DNA of 64,000 bases from Giesbergeria sp. (GTDB lineage: Bacteria; Pseudomonadota; Gammaproteobacteria; Burkholderiales; Burkholderiaceae_C): positions 22,439-86,438 of the forward strand of contig JAGNYI010000010.1 of assembly GCA_017985015.1 (NCBI GenBank). The letters run 5' to 3'. The translations under genes were made by a program, and so were the position numbers. This document shows, one piece after another, positions 11,769-24,873 of the stretch. Position 1 is the first letter of the stretch. Each line of letters begins with the position of its first letter. Below the pieces are notes generated by a model, which did not search any database, was not told the DNA's origin, and saw only the letters and a program-made list of their open reading frames with translations.

Positions 11769-11914
11769 CAAACGGCGCTGCAGAAGAGCAACCCCCGGCG
11801 GCGCTGAGGAATGTAGCAGCCAGCTTCCGGGGTCAAGCGCTTGCCCACACGAGCACCGTCGGTGTTTTGACGACAATGGCCCATTGCCAGACCGATCCAT
11901 CGAGAAACTCCGCG

Positions 11915-15337
<3,423 letters not shown>

Positions 15338-15349
15338 GCTGATTGGTTC

Positions 15350-16189
15350 ATGCCCCACCGCAAGCTTTCAAAAACGGCGGACATTGAGCAGCGGCTGCTG
15401 ATCGATGCCATCTACCTGCGCTACCACTACGACTTTCGCTCGTATGCCCAGGCGTCGCTGCGCCGCCGCCTGAATACCGCGCTGACGCAGTTCCAGTGCA
15501 AGACCCTTTCGCAATTGCAGGACCGCGTGCTGCACGAGCCCGAGGTGTTTGCCGGCATGCTCGAATACCTGACCGTGCAGGTGAGCGACATGTTCCGCGA
15601 CCCCGACTACTTCCGCGCGCTGCGCGAACAGGTGCTGCCGCATTTGCGCACCTACCCCTCGCTCAAAATCTGGGTGGCAGGCTGCAGCGCGGGCGAAGAG
15701 GTGTATTCGCTGGCCGTACTGCTGCAGGAAGCCGGACTGCTGGAACGCACCCTCATCTACGCTACCGACATCAACCCCAAAGCCCTGCAGGCCGCAAGTG
15801 CCGGCGTGTTCGACGTCGAGCGCGTTCCGGCTTTCTCGCAGAACCACGCCGCCTCGGGCGCCGTGAGCTCGCTGTCGGACTACTACACCGCCGCCTACGG
15901 CCGCGTGGTGTTCCACAAGTCGCTGCGCGATCACATGGTGTTCTCGGACCACAGCCTGGCGACGGACAGCGTGTTTTCCGAAGTGCACCTGGTGTCGTGC
16001 CGCAACGTGCTGATCTATTTCGAGCGCGCGCTGCAGGACCGCGCCCTCGGGCTGTTTCGCGAAGCGCTGTGCCACCGCGGCTTTCTGGGCCTGGGCAGCA
16101 AGGAATCGCTGCGTTTTTCCGCCCATACCGACGCGTTTGAGGACTTCGTTCCGCTGCAGCGCATTTACCGCAAGAAATCTTCGGCATGA
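15350..16189 (+). CDS. cheR: CheR-type protein-glutamate O-methyltransferase
   Basis: 279-aa S-adenosylmethionine-dependent methyltransferase of the CheR family. N-terminal helical domain ~1-80 (YDFRSYAQASLRRRLNTAL; TVQVSDMFRDPDYF). SAM-binding motif VAGCSAGEEVYSLAVLLQEA ~104-123. The later segments IYATDINPKAL and VSCRNVLIYFE are the other hallmarks. No pentapeptide-binding beta subdomain or TPR tail is evident. No chemoreceptor, CheA or CheW is adjacent, so the substrate may be a receptor elsewhere or the GAF/coiled-coil kinase itself; that is inference. The stop overlaps the cheB start by four bases. Confidence 0.92.
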   Translation: MPHRKLSKTADIEQRLLIDAIYLRYHYDFRSYAQASLRRRLNTALTQFQCKTLSQLQDRVLHEPEVFAGMLEYLTVQVSDMFRDPDYFRALREQVLPHLRTYPSLKIWVAGCSAGEEVYSLAVLLQEAGLLERTLIYATDINPKALQAASAGVFDVERVPAFSQNHAASGAVSSLSDYYTAAYGRVVFHKSLRDHMVFSDHSLATDSVFSEVHLVSCRNVLIYFERALQDRALGLFREALCHRGFLGLGSKESLRFSAHTDAFEDFVPLQRIYRKKSSA

Positions 16190-16779
16190 ACTCGCCCACC
16201 CGAACTTTCGAGGCCATTGTGATGGGCGGCTCTGCCGGCGCCATCGACGCCTTGCTGACGATTCTTCCCGCCTTGCCGGCCACGCTGCGCGCCAGCGTGA
16301 TCGTGGCCCTGCATGTCCAGCGCGACCGCCCCAGCCTGCTCACCCAAGTGTTTGGCCCGCGCTGCGCCCTGCCCGTGCACGAAGCGCAAGACAACGAACC
16401 GCTCGAACCCGGCACCATCGTGTTCGCTCCGCCGGACTACCACCTGCTGCTCGACACCGGGCCGCGGTTGAGCCTCTCGTTGGATGCGCCGCTCCATTTT
16501 TCGCGCCCTGCCATCGACTTTCTTTTTGAATCGGCCGCCGACCTGCTGGGCCAGCGCCTGATCGGAATCCTGCTCTCAGGCGCCAACGCCGACGGCGCGC
16601 AAGGCCTAGCCGCCATTGATCAGGCCCAGGGCCTGTGCATCGTGCAGACGCCCGACAGCGCCTCCTCACCCACCATGCCACGGGCTGCGCTTTCACTGAT
16701 CCCGCAGGTTCCCCATGTCCTGAGCCCTGCGGCGATAGCCGAAACCCTCAACCGCCTGCATGCACGAGGATTGCTGTGA
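16186..16779 (+). CDS. cheB: CheB methylesterase catalytic domain without receiver
   Basis: 197 aa that contain only the CheB_methylest domain; the usual N-terminal receiver and linker (about 150 residues) are absent. The catalytic triad is visible: Ser16 in GGSAGA, His43 in ALHVQRDRP, Asp136 in LSGANADGAQG, with spacing very close to classical CheB. It normally removes methyl esters from, or deamidates, chemoreceptor glutamates. Here it is start-stop overlapped with cheR (ATGA) and with the following REC-kinase (GTGA), so regulation could come from that separate receiver protein. This is inference. Confidence 0.92.
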   Translation: MNSPTRTFEAIVMGGSAGAIDALLTILPALPATLRASVIVALHVQRDRPSLLTQVFGPRCALPVHEAQDNEPLEPGTIVFAPPDYHLLLDTGPRLSLSLDAPLHFSRPAIDFLFESAADLLGQRLIGILLSGANADGAQGLAAIDQAQGLCIVQTPDSASSPTMPRAALSLIPQVPHVLSPAAIAETLNRLHARGLL

Positions 16780-17936
16780 AACGATCTGCCAGTCTGGATG
16801 CGCAAGGCGAGACGCCCGTCAAGTGCCTGATCGTCGACGACATTGCCGAGAATCTCGTTGCCCTCGAAGCCTTGCTGCACAGGGACGATCTGCTGGTCCT
16901 TCAGGCGCGATCGGGTACCGAAGCCCTGGAACTGCTGCTCGAACACGGCGACATTGCGCTCGCGCTGCTCGACGTGCAAATGCCTGAAATGAACGGCTTC
17001 GAGTTGGCCGAGATGATCCGCGGGCGCGAGCGCACACGCCACATTCCCCTGATTTTCATCACTGCTGGCTCCCAAAACATCGACTGGCAGTTCAAGGGCT
17101 ACGACGCCGGGGCCGTGGATTTCCTCTACAAGCCCATTGATCCCCATATGCTGCTCAGCAAGGTGGAGGTGTTCTTCACCCTGCACCGCCAGAAGCGCGC
17201 GTTGGCACGCGAACTGGCCGAGCGCACGGAAGCGCTGCGCATCAACGAAATGTTCATGGCCGTGCTGAGCCACGACCTGCGCACGCCGCTGACCTCAGTC
17301 ACCCTGGCATCGGGAGCGCTGGTACGTGCCTGCACGGACGAAAAGAGCAAGGCGCTGGCGACTCGCATCCTGTCCAGCGCGCGGCGCATGGACGGCATGA
17401 TTGAAGACTTGCTGGACCTCACACGCATTCGCCAGCACGGAAGCTTAAGCCTGCAACCGACTGCGCTTGATCTCGGCGAACTGTGCGCCAAGGTGGTTGA
17501 GGAACTGCGAGACCACAGCGACCGGGAAGTGGTGCTCAGCAGCGCGGGCGATCTTTCGGGTTCTTGGGACGCGGACCGCCTGGCCCAGGTGCTGACCAAC
17601 CTGCTTGGCAATGCCCAGCGGCATGGCGCAGCCGATCAACCCATTGGCTTGCACCTGGATGGCACCCAGAAGGGCGCCGTCCGCATCGAGACGAGCAATG
17701 GCGGTTGCATTCCTGCCGAGCTGCTGCCGGTGCTGTTCGAGCCGTTTCGTGGGGGCGAGACCAAAGGCGGCCGGCGCGATGGACTGGGCCTGGGCCTCTA
17801 CATCGTGCAGCAAATCGTCAGCAACCACGGCGGTAGCCTTGAGGTGCACAGCGCGGACCATTCCACCCGCTTTACCGTGACGCTTCCGCGAAACACTGGA
17901 CAGCCGCTTAATCGACCAGGTTGCTGCCGGCGGTAA
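16776..17936 (+). CDS. REC - histidine kinase protein
   Basis: 386 aa starting at a GTG that overlaps the cheB stop and has GAGG six to seven bases upstream. The N-terminal receiver (~10-130) has the acidic pair in LIVDDIAENLV, phospho-Asp66 in LLDVQMPEMNG and Lys in FLYKPIDP. HisKA ~155-220 has His166 in LSHDLRTPLTS. HATPase ~260-378 has NLLGNAQRHG, DGLGLGLYIVQQIVSNHG and a C-terminal tail after LPRN. No membrane segment, so it is cytosolic. A receiver at the front of a kinase suggests it is itself switched by an upstream kinase, possibly the three-receiver hybrid kinase. Its 3' end overlaps the opposing receiver gene by 29 bases. Confidence 0.9.
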   Translation: MKRSASLDAQGETPVKCLIVDDIAENLVALEALLHRDDLLVLQARSGTEALELLLEHGDIALALLDVQMPEMNGFELAEMIRGRERTRHIPLIFITAGSQNIDWQFKGYDAGAVDFLYKPIDPHMLLSKVEVFFTLHRQKRALARELAERTEALRINEMFMAVLSHDLRTPLTSVTLASGALVRACTDEKSKALATRILSSARRMDGMIEDLLDLTRIRQHGSLSLQPTALDLGELCAKVVEELRDHSDREVVLSSAGDLSGSWDADRLAQVLTNLLGNAQRHGAADQPIGLHLDGTQKGAVRIETSNGGCIPAELLPVLFEPFRGGETKGGRRDGLGLGLYIVQQIVSNHGGSLEVHSADHSTRFTVTLPRNTGQPLNRPGCCRR

Positions 17937-18285
17937 GCGCTTGCTCAATCTCATCGAGCAGGGCGTCGAGCTGCTCCACGTCAAAAGGCTTGAGCAGCGT
18001 GCGCACATGCGGCCCCCAGGCCAACGCATGCTTGCCCAGCTCGTAGCCCGTGCACAGCACCACCCAGCGGTCCGGGTTCTTGGCCAACAGCTGGTGCGCA
18101 AACTCGGTCCCCGAGATTCCGGGCAGGCTCACGTCGCTCACCACCACATCGAAGGGGGTCTGCACATCCTGCGCCATCCCCTGCTCTGCGCTTTCGCACA
18201 GCACCACCGAGCGGCCCTCGCCCTGCATCAGCATGCCGATGGTTTCGCGCAGATCCTCGTGGTCTTCAACGTACAAAATTCGCAT
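17908..18285 (-). CDS. Single-domain response regulator
   Basis: 125-aa stand-alone receiver with no output domain. Acidic residues in ILYVEDHEDLRE, phospho-Asp51 in VVSDVSLPGISG, Thr/Ser in VVLCTGYE and Lys in RTLLKPFDVEQ are all present, so it should be phosphorylatable. It converges with the REC-kinase gene and overlaps its end by 29 bases. It may be the diffusible output or phosphate sink of the neighbouring kinases, comparable to CheY-like proteins; the partner is not shown by sequence. Confidence 0.9.
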   Translation of the reverse strand: MRILYVEDHEDLRETIGMLMQGEGRSVVLCESAEQGMAQDVQTPFDVVVSDVSLPGISGTEFAHQLLAKNPDRWVVLCTGYELGKHALAWGPHVRTLLKPFDVEQLDALLDEIEQALTAGSNLVD

Positions 18286-18382
18286 GGAATGCTGGCCGAA
18301 CCCGTATGGTGGTCAATCCAACGATCATCTCAAGAACGACGCGCTCAACTTTGTAGGACGACGTCTTGAAACCAGGCTGCGC

Positions 18383-18901
18383 CTACTCCTCCAGCAGCGA
18401 GCGCAGCATCCAGGCGGTCTGCTCGTGCACTGTCAGGCGCTGGGTGAGCAGGTCGGCCGTGGGCTCGTCGCCCACCTTGTCGGCCAGCGGGAACAGTTCG
18501 CGCGCCGTGCGCGCCACCGCCTCATGGCCGGTCACCAGCACGCGCACCATTTCCAGTGCGCGCGGTGGCGTAGCGGGCGCGTCGGGCAGGCTGGCAAGCT
18601 TGCCGAACTGGGCGTAGGAACCCGGCGCCACATGGCCAAGCGAGCGGATGCGCTCGGCAATCGGGTCCACCGCGTTCCACAGCTCGGTGTACTGGCCCAT
18701 GAACATCAGGTGCAGGGTGTTGAACATCGGCCCTGTGACGTTCCAATGGAAGTTGTGCGTGGTCAGGTACAGGGTGTAGGTGTCCGCCAGCAGGTGCGAA
18801 AGGCCTTTGGCAATGCCGGCGCGGTCTTTCTCGGAAATACCGATGTTGATGCGCGGCACGGCAGCGGTTTTGCTGGTGTTTTTGGCGGGTGCTTTGGCCA
18901 T
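18383..18901 (-). CDS. dps: Dps-family DNA-binding ferritin-like protein
   Basis: 172-aa miniferritin that oxidises and stores iron with H2O2 and protects DNA. The ATG at 18901 follows CAAGGAGAA at good spacing. The ferroxidase motif [19 protein letters not shown] and the downstream [19 protein letters not shown] carry the His/Asp/Glu ligands. The Lys/Ala-rich N-terminal tail ([14 protein letters not shown]) fits DNA binding. It lies 55 bp downstream of oxyR in the same direction, and a TATAGT box in the gap may give it its own promoter. OxyR control is expected from known biology. Confidence 0.95.
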   Translation of the reverse strand: MAKAPAKNTSKTAAVPRINIGISEKDRAGIAKGLSHLLADTYTLYLTTHNFHWNVTGPMFNTLHLMFMGQYTELWNAVDPIAERIRSLGHVAPGSYAQFGKLASLPDAPATPPRALEMVRVLVTGHEAVARTARELFPLADKVGDEPTADLLTQRLTVHEQTAWMLRSLLEE

Positions 18902-18956
18902 TGGGTTCTCCTTGATGCGGTTAAGAGCAGTCACTCCGATCCACTATAGGCCGCAT

Positions 18957-19922
18957 TCAGGTGAGGCGTTTGACGCCGGGCAAGCCGCAGGCCACCACCG
19001 CATTGCGCAGCGCGGCAATCGCCTCGTAGCGCGTGAAGCTGCGCCGCCACACCAGCACCACGCGGCGCGTGGGCGGGGCGCTGCCGTCGGGCTCCACGAT
19101 GGGCAGGTAACGGATGTGCGGGTCGTCGGCGTGGCGCCGCCGGGGGGCACTGGTCAGCGCCCCATCAGGCACGGCCAGACGCGGCACCAGCGTCACGCCC
19201 ATACCGGCGGCAACCATGTGTTTGATGGTTTCCAGCGACGAGCCCTCAAAGCGCTTGTGAATGCCGTCGCCCTGCGGAGCCACCCGAGCAAATTCGGGGC
19301 ACACCTCCAGCACATGGTCGCGAAAACAATGGCCGGCGCCCAGCAGCAGCACCTGTTCGTTCTTGAGCTCGGCGGTGGATACCGACGCTTGCGCCGCCAG
19401 CGGGTGTTTGCCCGGCACGGCGGCCAGAAAGGGTTCGTCGTACAGCGCCGCAGTGGCCAGGCCCGCATCGGGGAACGGCTCTGCCAGGATGGCGCAGTCG
19501 ATCTCGCCAGTGCGCAGCATTTCCAGCAGCTTGACCGTGAAATTCTCTTGCAGCACCAGCGGCATCTGCGGCGTGTGCTCGATCACGCTGTGCACCAGCT
19601 CAGGCAACAGGTACGGGCCGATGGTGTAGATCACGCCCAGCGTGAGCGCCCCGGCCAACGGATCTTTGCCACGGCGCGCCAGCTCCTTGATGGCCGCGGC
19701 CTGTTCCAGCACCACCTGCGCCTGGCGCACGATTTCATCGCCCAGCGGCGTGACCGACACATCGCCCGCGCTGCGCTCGAAGAGCTTGAGATCAAGCTCT
19801 TCTTCAAGCTTCTTCACTGCCACCGACAAGGTGGGTTGCGAGACATGACAGGCCTCGGCCGCACGGCCGAAATGGCGTTCACGCGCTACGGCGACGATGT
19901 ATTTGAGTTCGGTGAGGGTCAT
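18957..19922 (-). CDS. oxyR: LysR-type hydrogen peroxide sensor OxyR
   Basis: 321-aa LysR regulator. The N-terminal winged helix is at 2-60 (MTLTELKYIVAVARERHFGR; VSQPTLSVAVKKLEEELDLK). The redox segment LLGAGHCFRDHVLEVCPEFA carries the two cysteines nine residues apart, as in the OxyR disulfide switch. The ATG at 19922 gives the canonical N-terminus; a TTG four codons earlier is less likely. It is placed between recG and dps, all on the minus strand, the common betaproteobacterial order. Confidence 0.95.
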   Translation of the reverse strand: MTLTELKYIVAVARERHFGRAAEACHVSQPTLSVAVKKLEEELDLKLFERSAGDVSVTPLGDEIVRQAQVVLEQAAAIKELARRGKDPLAGALTLGVIYTIGPYLLPELVHSVIEHTPQMPLVLQENFTVKLLEMLRTGEIDCAILAEPFPDAGLATAALYDEPFLAAVPGKHPLAAQASVSTAELKNEQVLLLGAGHCFRDHVLEVCPEFARVAPQGDGIHKRFEGSSLETIKHMVAAGMGVTLVPRLAVPDGALTSAPRRRHADDPHIRYLPIVEPDGSAPPTRRVVLVWRRSFTRYEAIAALRNAVVACGLPGVKRLT

Positions 19923-19950
19923 AGGTGCAGGCAATCATCGCGGGCGCAAA

Positions 19951-22047
19951 TCAGGCTTTCAAGTAATCGGATTTTCCGCCCAGCCAACGCTCCAGGTGCA
20001 GCGCGGCCAATTCGGGATACTGCTCCAGCATTTTCGGCGCGGTTTCGCGCGCCCAGTCGAGCAGTTGCGTGTCGACGGCGAGATCGGCAAAACGCAACAG
20101 CGCATCACCCGACTGGCGGGCCCCCAGGAATTCTCCGGGCCCGCGGATCTCCAGGTCGCGCCGGGCGATCTCGAAACCGTCGCTGGTCTCCGCCATGGCG
20201 CGCAGGCGCTCTTTCGCCGTCTCGCCGACACGCCCGCTGTCGTTGGTGGCGTACAGCAGCACGCAGGCCGACGCTGCGGCGCCCCGCCCCACCCGGCCGC
20301 GCAGCTGGTGCAGTTGCGAGAGGCCAAAGCGCTCAGCATGCTCAATCACCATCAGCGACGCATTGGGCACATCCACACCCACTTCGATGACGGTGGTGCT
20401 GACCAGCACGCCAAGGTGCCCTTCGGTGAACAGCGCCATCACGGCCTTCTTCTCGGTGCTCGGCATGCGCGAATGCAGAAGGCCTACCGCCACGCCCGGC
20501 AGCGCCTCGCTCAGCTCGGCATGTACCGCCGTGGCGTTGGAGAGGTCCAGCGCCTCGCTCTCTTCAATGAGCGGACAGACCCAGTAAACCTGCCGGCCGG
20601 CCGCCACCTGGGCGGCGATGCGCGCGATGACTTCGTCCTTGCGGCTATCGGCAATCAGCTTGGTGACCACCGGCGTGCGGCCGGGCGGCAGTTCGTCGAT
20701 GACGGAGACGTCCAGATCGGCGTAGTAGCTCATGGCCAGGGTACGCGGAATGGGCGTGGCGCTCATCATCAGCATGTGCGGCTCCATGCCGTGCGCGGCG
20801 AGCTTTTGCCGCAGCGCCAGGCGCTGGAGCACGCCAAAGCGATGCTGTTCGTCGACGATGGCCAGCGCCAGGCGATCGAACGCGACCTGCTCCTGGATGA
20901 CGGCGTGCGTGCCCACCACCAGCGCCGCCTCGCCGCTGGCCACGCGCGCCAGCGCCTCGGCGCGGACCTTCTTTTTCTGGCCGCCCACCAGCCAGACCAC
21001 AGTGCGCCCCTGCGTGGCGAGCAAGGGTTCGAGCCAGCCCACCAGCTTGGCGAAATGCTGGGCCGCCAGGATCTCGGTGGGCGCCATCAGCGCGCACTGC
21101 CAGCCCGCGTCGATGGCGCGCATCGCCGCCAGCGCCGCCACCACGGTTTTGCCCGAACCCACGTCGCCCTGGAGCAAACGGTGCATGGGCTGGGCACGCG
21201 CCAGGTCGGTGCCGATTTCCTGCACTACCCGCTGTTGGGCGGCAGTCAGCGAAAATGGCAAAACGGCCAGAAGCTGTGCCGACAGGGATTGCGGCCCCGC
21301 CACCGCACCCAATACCGGCGCGCGCAGCCGGCTGCGCTCGCGCCGCGCCTGGAACTGCGACAGCTGCTGGGCCAGAAGCTCCTCGGCCTTGAGACGCTGC
21401 CAGGCCGGGTGGCTGTGGTCCTGCAGGGTGGAGAGCGCCACATCGGGCGTCGGACGGTGCAAAAAAGTGAGCGCTTCACCCAGATGCATCAAGCGCTGGA
21501 GGCTTATTTGACTTGAAAAACTGGCTGCTGCAGGCGCCAGGGCTTCGGGCATGGTCTCGGGCAGGTCCGCCCGCGCCAGCGCGCTGGCAATGAAGCGGCG
21601 CAGCAGCGGCTGGGGCAGGCCCGAAACCGTCGGGTACACCGGCGTCAACGCCGTTGGCAGCTCGCCGCCGGCGACACGAAACACCGGATGCAGCATCTGG
21701 CGCCCCCAAAAACCGCCGCGCACCTCGCCGCGAATGCGCAGCTGCGCGCCGACCGCCAGCGCTTTTTGCTGCGAGGGATAGAAGCTGAAGAAGCGCAGCG
21801 TGCATTCGCCCGAGGCATCCTGCACCTGCACCACGAGCTGGCGGCGCGGGCGCAGTTGCACCTCGCAGCTGCGCACCGTGGCCTCGATCTGCGCCAGTTC
21901 GCCGTCGCGCGCACTGGCGATCGGCGTGATGCGGGTTTCGTCTTCGTAGCGCAGCGGCAGGTGCAGCGCCAGGTCGATGTCGCGCCGCAGGCCCAGCTTG
22001 TGCAGGGCTTTCTGGACGGCGGGAGCCAGTGGGCGGGGGGAGGGCAT
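19951..22047 (-). CDS. recG: ATP-dependent DNA helicase RecG
   Basis: About 698 aa from the ATG at 22047 (the frame extends 26 codons upstream with no better start). The N-terminal wedge/OB domain has RPRRQLVVQVQDASGECTLR. The SF2 helicase motifs are Walker A GDVGSGKTVVA, motif II DEQHRFG, motif III MMSATPIPRTLA, and QLRGRVGRG (motif VI). The C-terminal FEIARRDLEIRGPGEFLGA is the RecG TRG-like region. The protein remodels stalled forks and branched DNA. It ends 28 bp before the oxyR start. Confidence 0.96.
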   Translation of the reverse strand: MPSPRPLAPAVQKALHKLGLRRDIDLALHLPLRYEDETRITPIASARDGELAQIEATVRSCEVQLRPRRQLVVQVQDASGECTLRFFSFYPSQQKALAVGAQLRIRGEVRGGFWGRQMLHPVFRVAGGELPTALTPVYPTVSGLPQPLLRRFIASALARADLPETMPEALAPAAASFSSQISLQRLMHLGEALTFLHRPTPDVALSTLQDHSHPAWQRLKAEELLAQQLSQFQARRERSRLRAPVLGAVAGPQSLSAQLLAVLPFSLTAAQQRVVQEIGTDLARAQPMHRLLQGDVGSGKTVVAALAAMRAIDAGWQCALMAPTEILAAQHFAKLVGWLEPLLATQGRTVVWLVGGQKKKVRAEALARVASGEAALVVGTHAVIQEQVAFDRLALAIVDEQHRFGVLQRLALRQKLAAHGMEPHMLMMSATPIPRTLAMSYYADLDVSVIDELPPGRTPVVTKLIADSRKDEVIARIAAQVAAGRQVYWVCPLIEESEALDLSNATAVHAELSEALPGVAVGLLHSRMPSTEKKAVMALFTEGHLGVLVSTTVIEVGVDVPNASLMVIEHAERFGLSQLHQLRGRVGRGAAASACVLLYATNDSGRVGETAKERLRAMAETSDGFEIARRDLEIRGPGEFLGARQSGDALLRFADLAVDTQLLDWARETAPKMLEQYPELAALHLERWLGGKSDYLKA

Positions 22048-22170
22048 GGGCAGAGCGATGTGGGGAAAAGCGGAGACGGCGATCCGGCCCACAGCATAGT
22101 TTGCCGATACGCGAGCAGACCACAAGTCTAAAATTCAACGCCATATTCTCGTTTCCGGATTTCCACGGCC

Positions 22171-23463
22171 ATGCTCAAGCGCATTCGGATTCAGGACCTC
22201 GCGCTCGGCATGTTCGTGCAGGAGTTCTGCGGCTCGTGGATGGACCATCCGTTCTGGCGCAGCAAGTTCCTGCTGGAAGACCCCTCCGATCTGGCGCGCA
22301 TCCACGCCACAGACATCACCGAACTGTGGATCGACATCGCACGCGGGCGCGACGTCTGCGTCGGCGCGGTCACGCAGACGCGCGAGCAGGTGGAGGCCCG
22401 CATCGACACCGATTTCAGCGCGCTGGTCGCGATGCATGCGATGGAGGCCGCCGCGAAATCGGCCATCCGCCCGCCCCCGGCGCCCGCCCCACGCCGCCGC
22501 GAGAGCGCCTCGATGCAGAACGAACTGCGCGAGGCCGTGTCGATCTGCCAGCAGGCAAAGGGCGCCGTCATCTCCATGTTCAGCGAAGCCCGCCTGGGCC
22601 GCGCCGTGGACGCAGGGGAGGCACAGGCCCTGGTGCAGGACATCAGCGATTCGGTGGCCCGCAACCCCGGCGCACTTATCAGTCTGGCGCGGCTGAAGAC
22701 GGCAGACGACTACACCTACATGCATTCCGTCGCGGTGTGCGCACTCATGGTGGCGCTGGCGCGACAATTGGGGCTCAGCGACGCCCACACGCGCAGCGCC
22801 GGGCTGGCCGGCCTGCTGCACGACTTGGGCAAAGCCGCCATCCCACTCGAAGTGCTGAACAAGCCAGGCAAACTCACGGACGAAGAATTCGACGTGGTGC
22901 GCACGCATCCGGTGGCCGGCTACGAGATGCTCAAGGAAGGCGCCCAGGTCAGTGCGCCGGTGCTCGACGCTTGCCTGCACCACCACGAAAAGATGGACGG
23001 CACCGGCTACCCGGACCGACTGGCGGGCGAAAAGATCAGCCTGATCGCCCGCATGGCTGCGGTGTGCGACGTGTACGACGCTGTCACCTCTGATCGCCCG
23101 TACAAGCGCGGCTGGGACCCTTCCGAATCGCTGCGGCGCATGACCGAGTGGACCGGCGGGCATTTCGACACCCGCGTGTTCCAGGCCTTTGTGAAAACCA
23201 TAGGAATCTATCCCGTAGGTTCGCTGGTGCGCCTGGCGTCCGGGCGGCTGGGGGTGGTGACCGAACAGGGACGGAAGTCGCTGGTCACACCGCGCGTCAA
23301 AGTGTTTTTTTCTATCCGTTCGCACTTGCGCATTACCCCTGAGGAGATCGACCTGGCGGCGCCCGGCTGCAGCGATCGCATCGCGGCACGCGAAGACCCG
23401 GCCCAATGGAATTTCCCGGACCTGCATTCCATGTGGACCGGCGTCTCCGGGCAAGCCTGGTAG
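22171..23463 (+). CDS. HD-GYP cyclic-di-GMP phosphodiesterase with DUF3391
   Basis: 430 aa. The N-terminal DUF3391 domain (~1-100) starts MLKRIRIQDLALGMFVQEFC. A proline-rich linker ~108-116 follows. The HD-GYP domain is at ~175-345: AGLLHDLGKAAIPLEVLNKP carries the HD pair and Lys, HHHEKMDGTGYPD carries the GYP loop, and AVCDVYDAVTSDRPYK completes it. All recognisable metal and substrate motifs are intact, so hydrolysis of c-di-GMP is likely. A C-terminal tail of ~85 aa binds the usual PilZ-like or unknown partner region. It is divergent from recG with a 123-bp gap. Confidence 0.92.
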   Translation: MLKRIRIQDLALGMFVQEFCGSWMDHPFWRSKFLLEDPSDLARIHATDITELWIDIARGRDVCVGAVTQTREQVEARIDTDFSALVAMHAMEAAAKSAIRPPPAPAPRRRESASMQNELREAVSICQQAKGAVISMFSEARLGRAVDAGEAQALVQDISDSVARNPGALISLARLKTADDYTYMHSVAVCALMVALARQLGLSDAHTRSAGLAGLLHDLGKAAIPLEVLNKPGKLTDEEFDVVRTHPVAGYEMLKEGAQVSAPVLDACLHHHEKMDGTGYPDRLAGEKISLIARMAAVCDVYDAVTSDRPYKRGWDPSESLRRMTEWTGGHFDTRVFQAFVKTIGIYPVGSLVRLASGRLGVVTEQGRKSLVTPRVKVFFSIRSHLRITPEEIDLAAPGCSDRIAAREDPAQWNFPDLHSMWTGVSGQAW

Positions 23464-23478
23464 AAAGGCTTTCCTCGC

Positions 23479-23571
23479 ATGCCCACCGTTCTCACGCTCA
23501 CGCCCAACCCGGCATTGGATGTGTCGGTGCGCACCGCGCAGGTGCAAGCCGCGCGTGGAGTGAGCCGGTAG
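23479..23571 (+). pseudogene. N-terminal remnant of a PfkB-family phosphofructokinase gene
   Basis: An ATG 16 bp after the HD-GYP stop opens a 30-codon frame. Its product begins MPTVLTLTPNPALDVSVRTA, matching the first strand of PfkB-type 6-phosphofructokinase or 1-phosphofructokinase (TLTPNPALD is the hallmark). After about 25 residues the similarity stops and TAG follows. The next gene's 3' end begins 20 bp later, leaving no room for the other ~280 residues. The likeliest reading is a deletion that removed nearly all of a pfkB gene. A functional micropeptide is less likely. Confidence 0.7.
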
Positions 23572-23591
23572 CGGCCCGCGTACTCTGCAAC

Positions 23592-24740
23592 TCAGCGCGG
23601 CGCCAGCACCCAGCGGTTGCGCCCACCAGCCTTGGCCTCGTACAGCGCGGCGTCGGCTTCCTCCACCAGGCCGGTGCTGCCGTATTTGTGGGGCGGCACC
23701 TGTGCAGCCACACCCACGCTCACACTCACACAGGGCGACACCTGGGACGCGCCATGCACCAGACCAAGCGCCGCCACATTCGCCACGACACGCGCGGCCA
23801 CGGTGGCGGCGCCTTCGGCATCGGTGTCGGGCAGGATGACGGCCAGCTCTTCGCCACCGTAACGCGCCACCAGGTCGGTGCTGCGCGTCAGGGTGTCCTC
23901 CACCGCACGCGCCACCGCCTGCAGGCACGCGTCGCCCTTGGGATGGCCATGGCAATCGTTGAACTGCTTGAAATGATCGACATCGATCATCAGCAGGGCC
24001 AGCGGTTGTTCGCGCCGAAATGCCGCCGCGCAGGCCTGCGCCAGACGTTCATCAAAATAGCCCCGATTGGCAATGCCCAGCAGGCCGTCGGTGCGGGAGA
24101 ACGCCTCCAGTTGTAGATTGGCGTTGAGCAACTCTTCGTTGGCGTGCGCGAGCTCCTGGGTGCGCCCAGCCACACGCGCCTCCAGTTGCCGGTTGGCGTC
24201 GATCAGACCGGCATTTTGCTGCGCCAGCACATGGTAGAGCCGTGCGATCAGTTTGAGCAGCGCCTGCGTGGTTTTGCTCTCGGGGAATTCCTTCTCGTTG
24301 CGCCATGCCTGCTCGGGCGTGGCGCCTGCAGCAATGGCGACGATCTGCCGCGCCAACGCCTGGTCGGTTCCCAGGATGTGCAGCCCCAGCCAGGAGGTGA
24401 GAAACCCGATGATGGACTCAGCCGTGTCCGGCATGGAGTGGCGCGCCGACCAGATGGTGCGGATCTGCTCGACAAACTGCGCGTGCTGGGCCTCGTGCGA
24501 CGCAATGTGGTGCGGGTCGATTCCCACCCCCCGCATCAGCGCCTCCTCATCGGCAAAGTGGTATTCGGTATAGGCCACCAGACGCGAAAACGTGTCGTTC
24601 AGCAGGACCTCGCGATCGTCCAGATTGGTGCTCTGGAAGGTGTTGCTCAGTTCATTGAACAGATCAACCAGCGCGTGGTGCTGGACGTCCACGTCCTCGA
24701 CGCCTGTGATGAAGTTCTGGTCCCAGACAAAGGCATCCAT
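23592..24740 (-). CDS. Bacteriohemerythrin-GGDEF diguanylate cyclase
   Basis: 382 aa. The N-terminal bacteriohemerythrin domain (~1-135) shows the di-iron ligand pattern: His in [12 protein letters not shown], HxxxE in HFADEEALM, HxxxH in HEAQHAQF, and HxxxxD in HILGTD. A helical coiled linker (~160-215) joins the GGDEF domain (~215-380), with [20 protein letters not shown] and active-site [12 protein letters not shown] (GGEEL variant of GGDEF). It likely senses oxygen or redox state through the di-iron site and makes c-di-GMP. No membrane segments. It is convergent with the HD-GYP gene, so synthesis and breakdown enzymes are neighbours. Confidence 0.92.
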   Translation of the reverse strand: MDAFVWDQNFITGVEDVDVQHHALVDLFNELSNTFQSTNLDDREVLLNDTFSRLVAYTEYHFADEEALMRGVGIDPHHIASHEAQHAQFVEQIRTIWSARHSMPDTAESIIGFLTSWLGLHILGTDQALARQIVAIAAGATPEQAWRNEKEFPESKTTQALLKLIARLYHVLAQQNAGLIDANRQLEARVAGRTQELAHANEELLNANLQLEAFSRTDGLLGIANRGYFDERLAQACAAAFRREQPLALLMIDVDHFKQFNDCHGHPKGDACLQAVARAVEDTLTRSTDLVARYGGEELAVILPDTDAEGAATVAARVVANVAALGLVHGASQVSPCVSVSVGVAAQVPPHKYGSTGLVEEADAALYEAKAGGRNRWVLAPR

Positions 24741-24873
24741 GGGCGCTGTCCTTGAAAAATCATGTGCTATTCAAGCTTACGCGCACCAGGCGTTGCGCGG
24801 TTTGACACAATCGCGCCCTTTTCTCCTGATTTTCCCGATCTTTTCTAAGCGGGCCTGTTCAGCCCCTTGCACT

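Noticed and set aside
22135-23955. 606-codon minus-strand frame opposite the HD-GYP gene
   Set aside because: Antisense shadow of a gene with intact catalytic motifs; it crosses the pfkB remnant and the end of the GGDEF gene.
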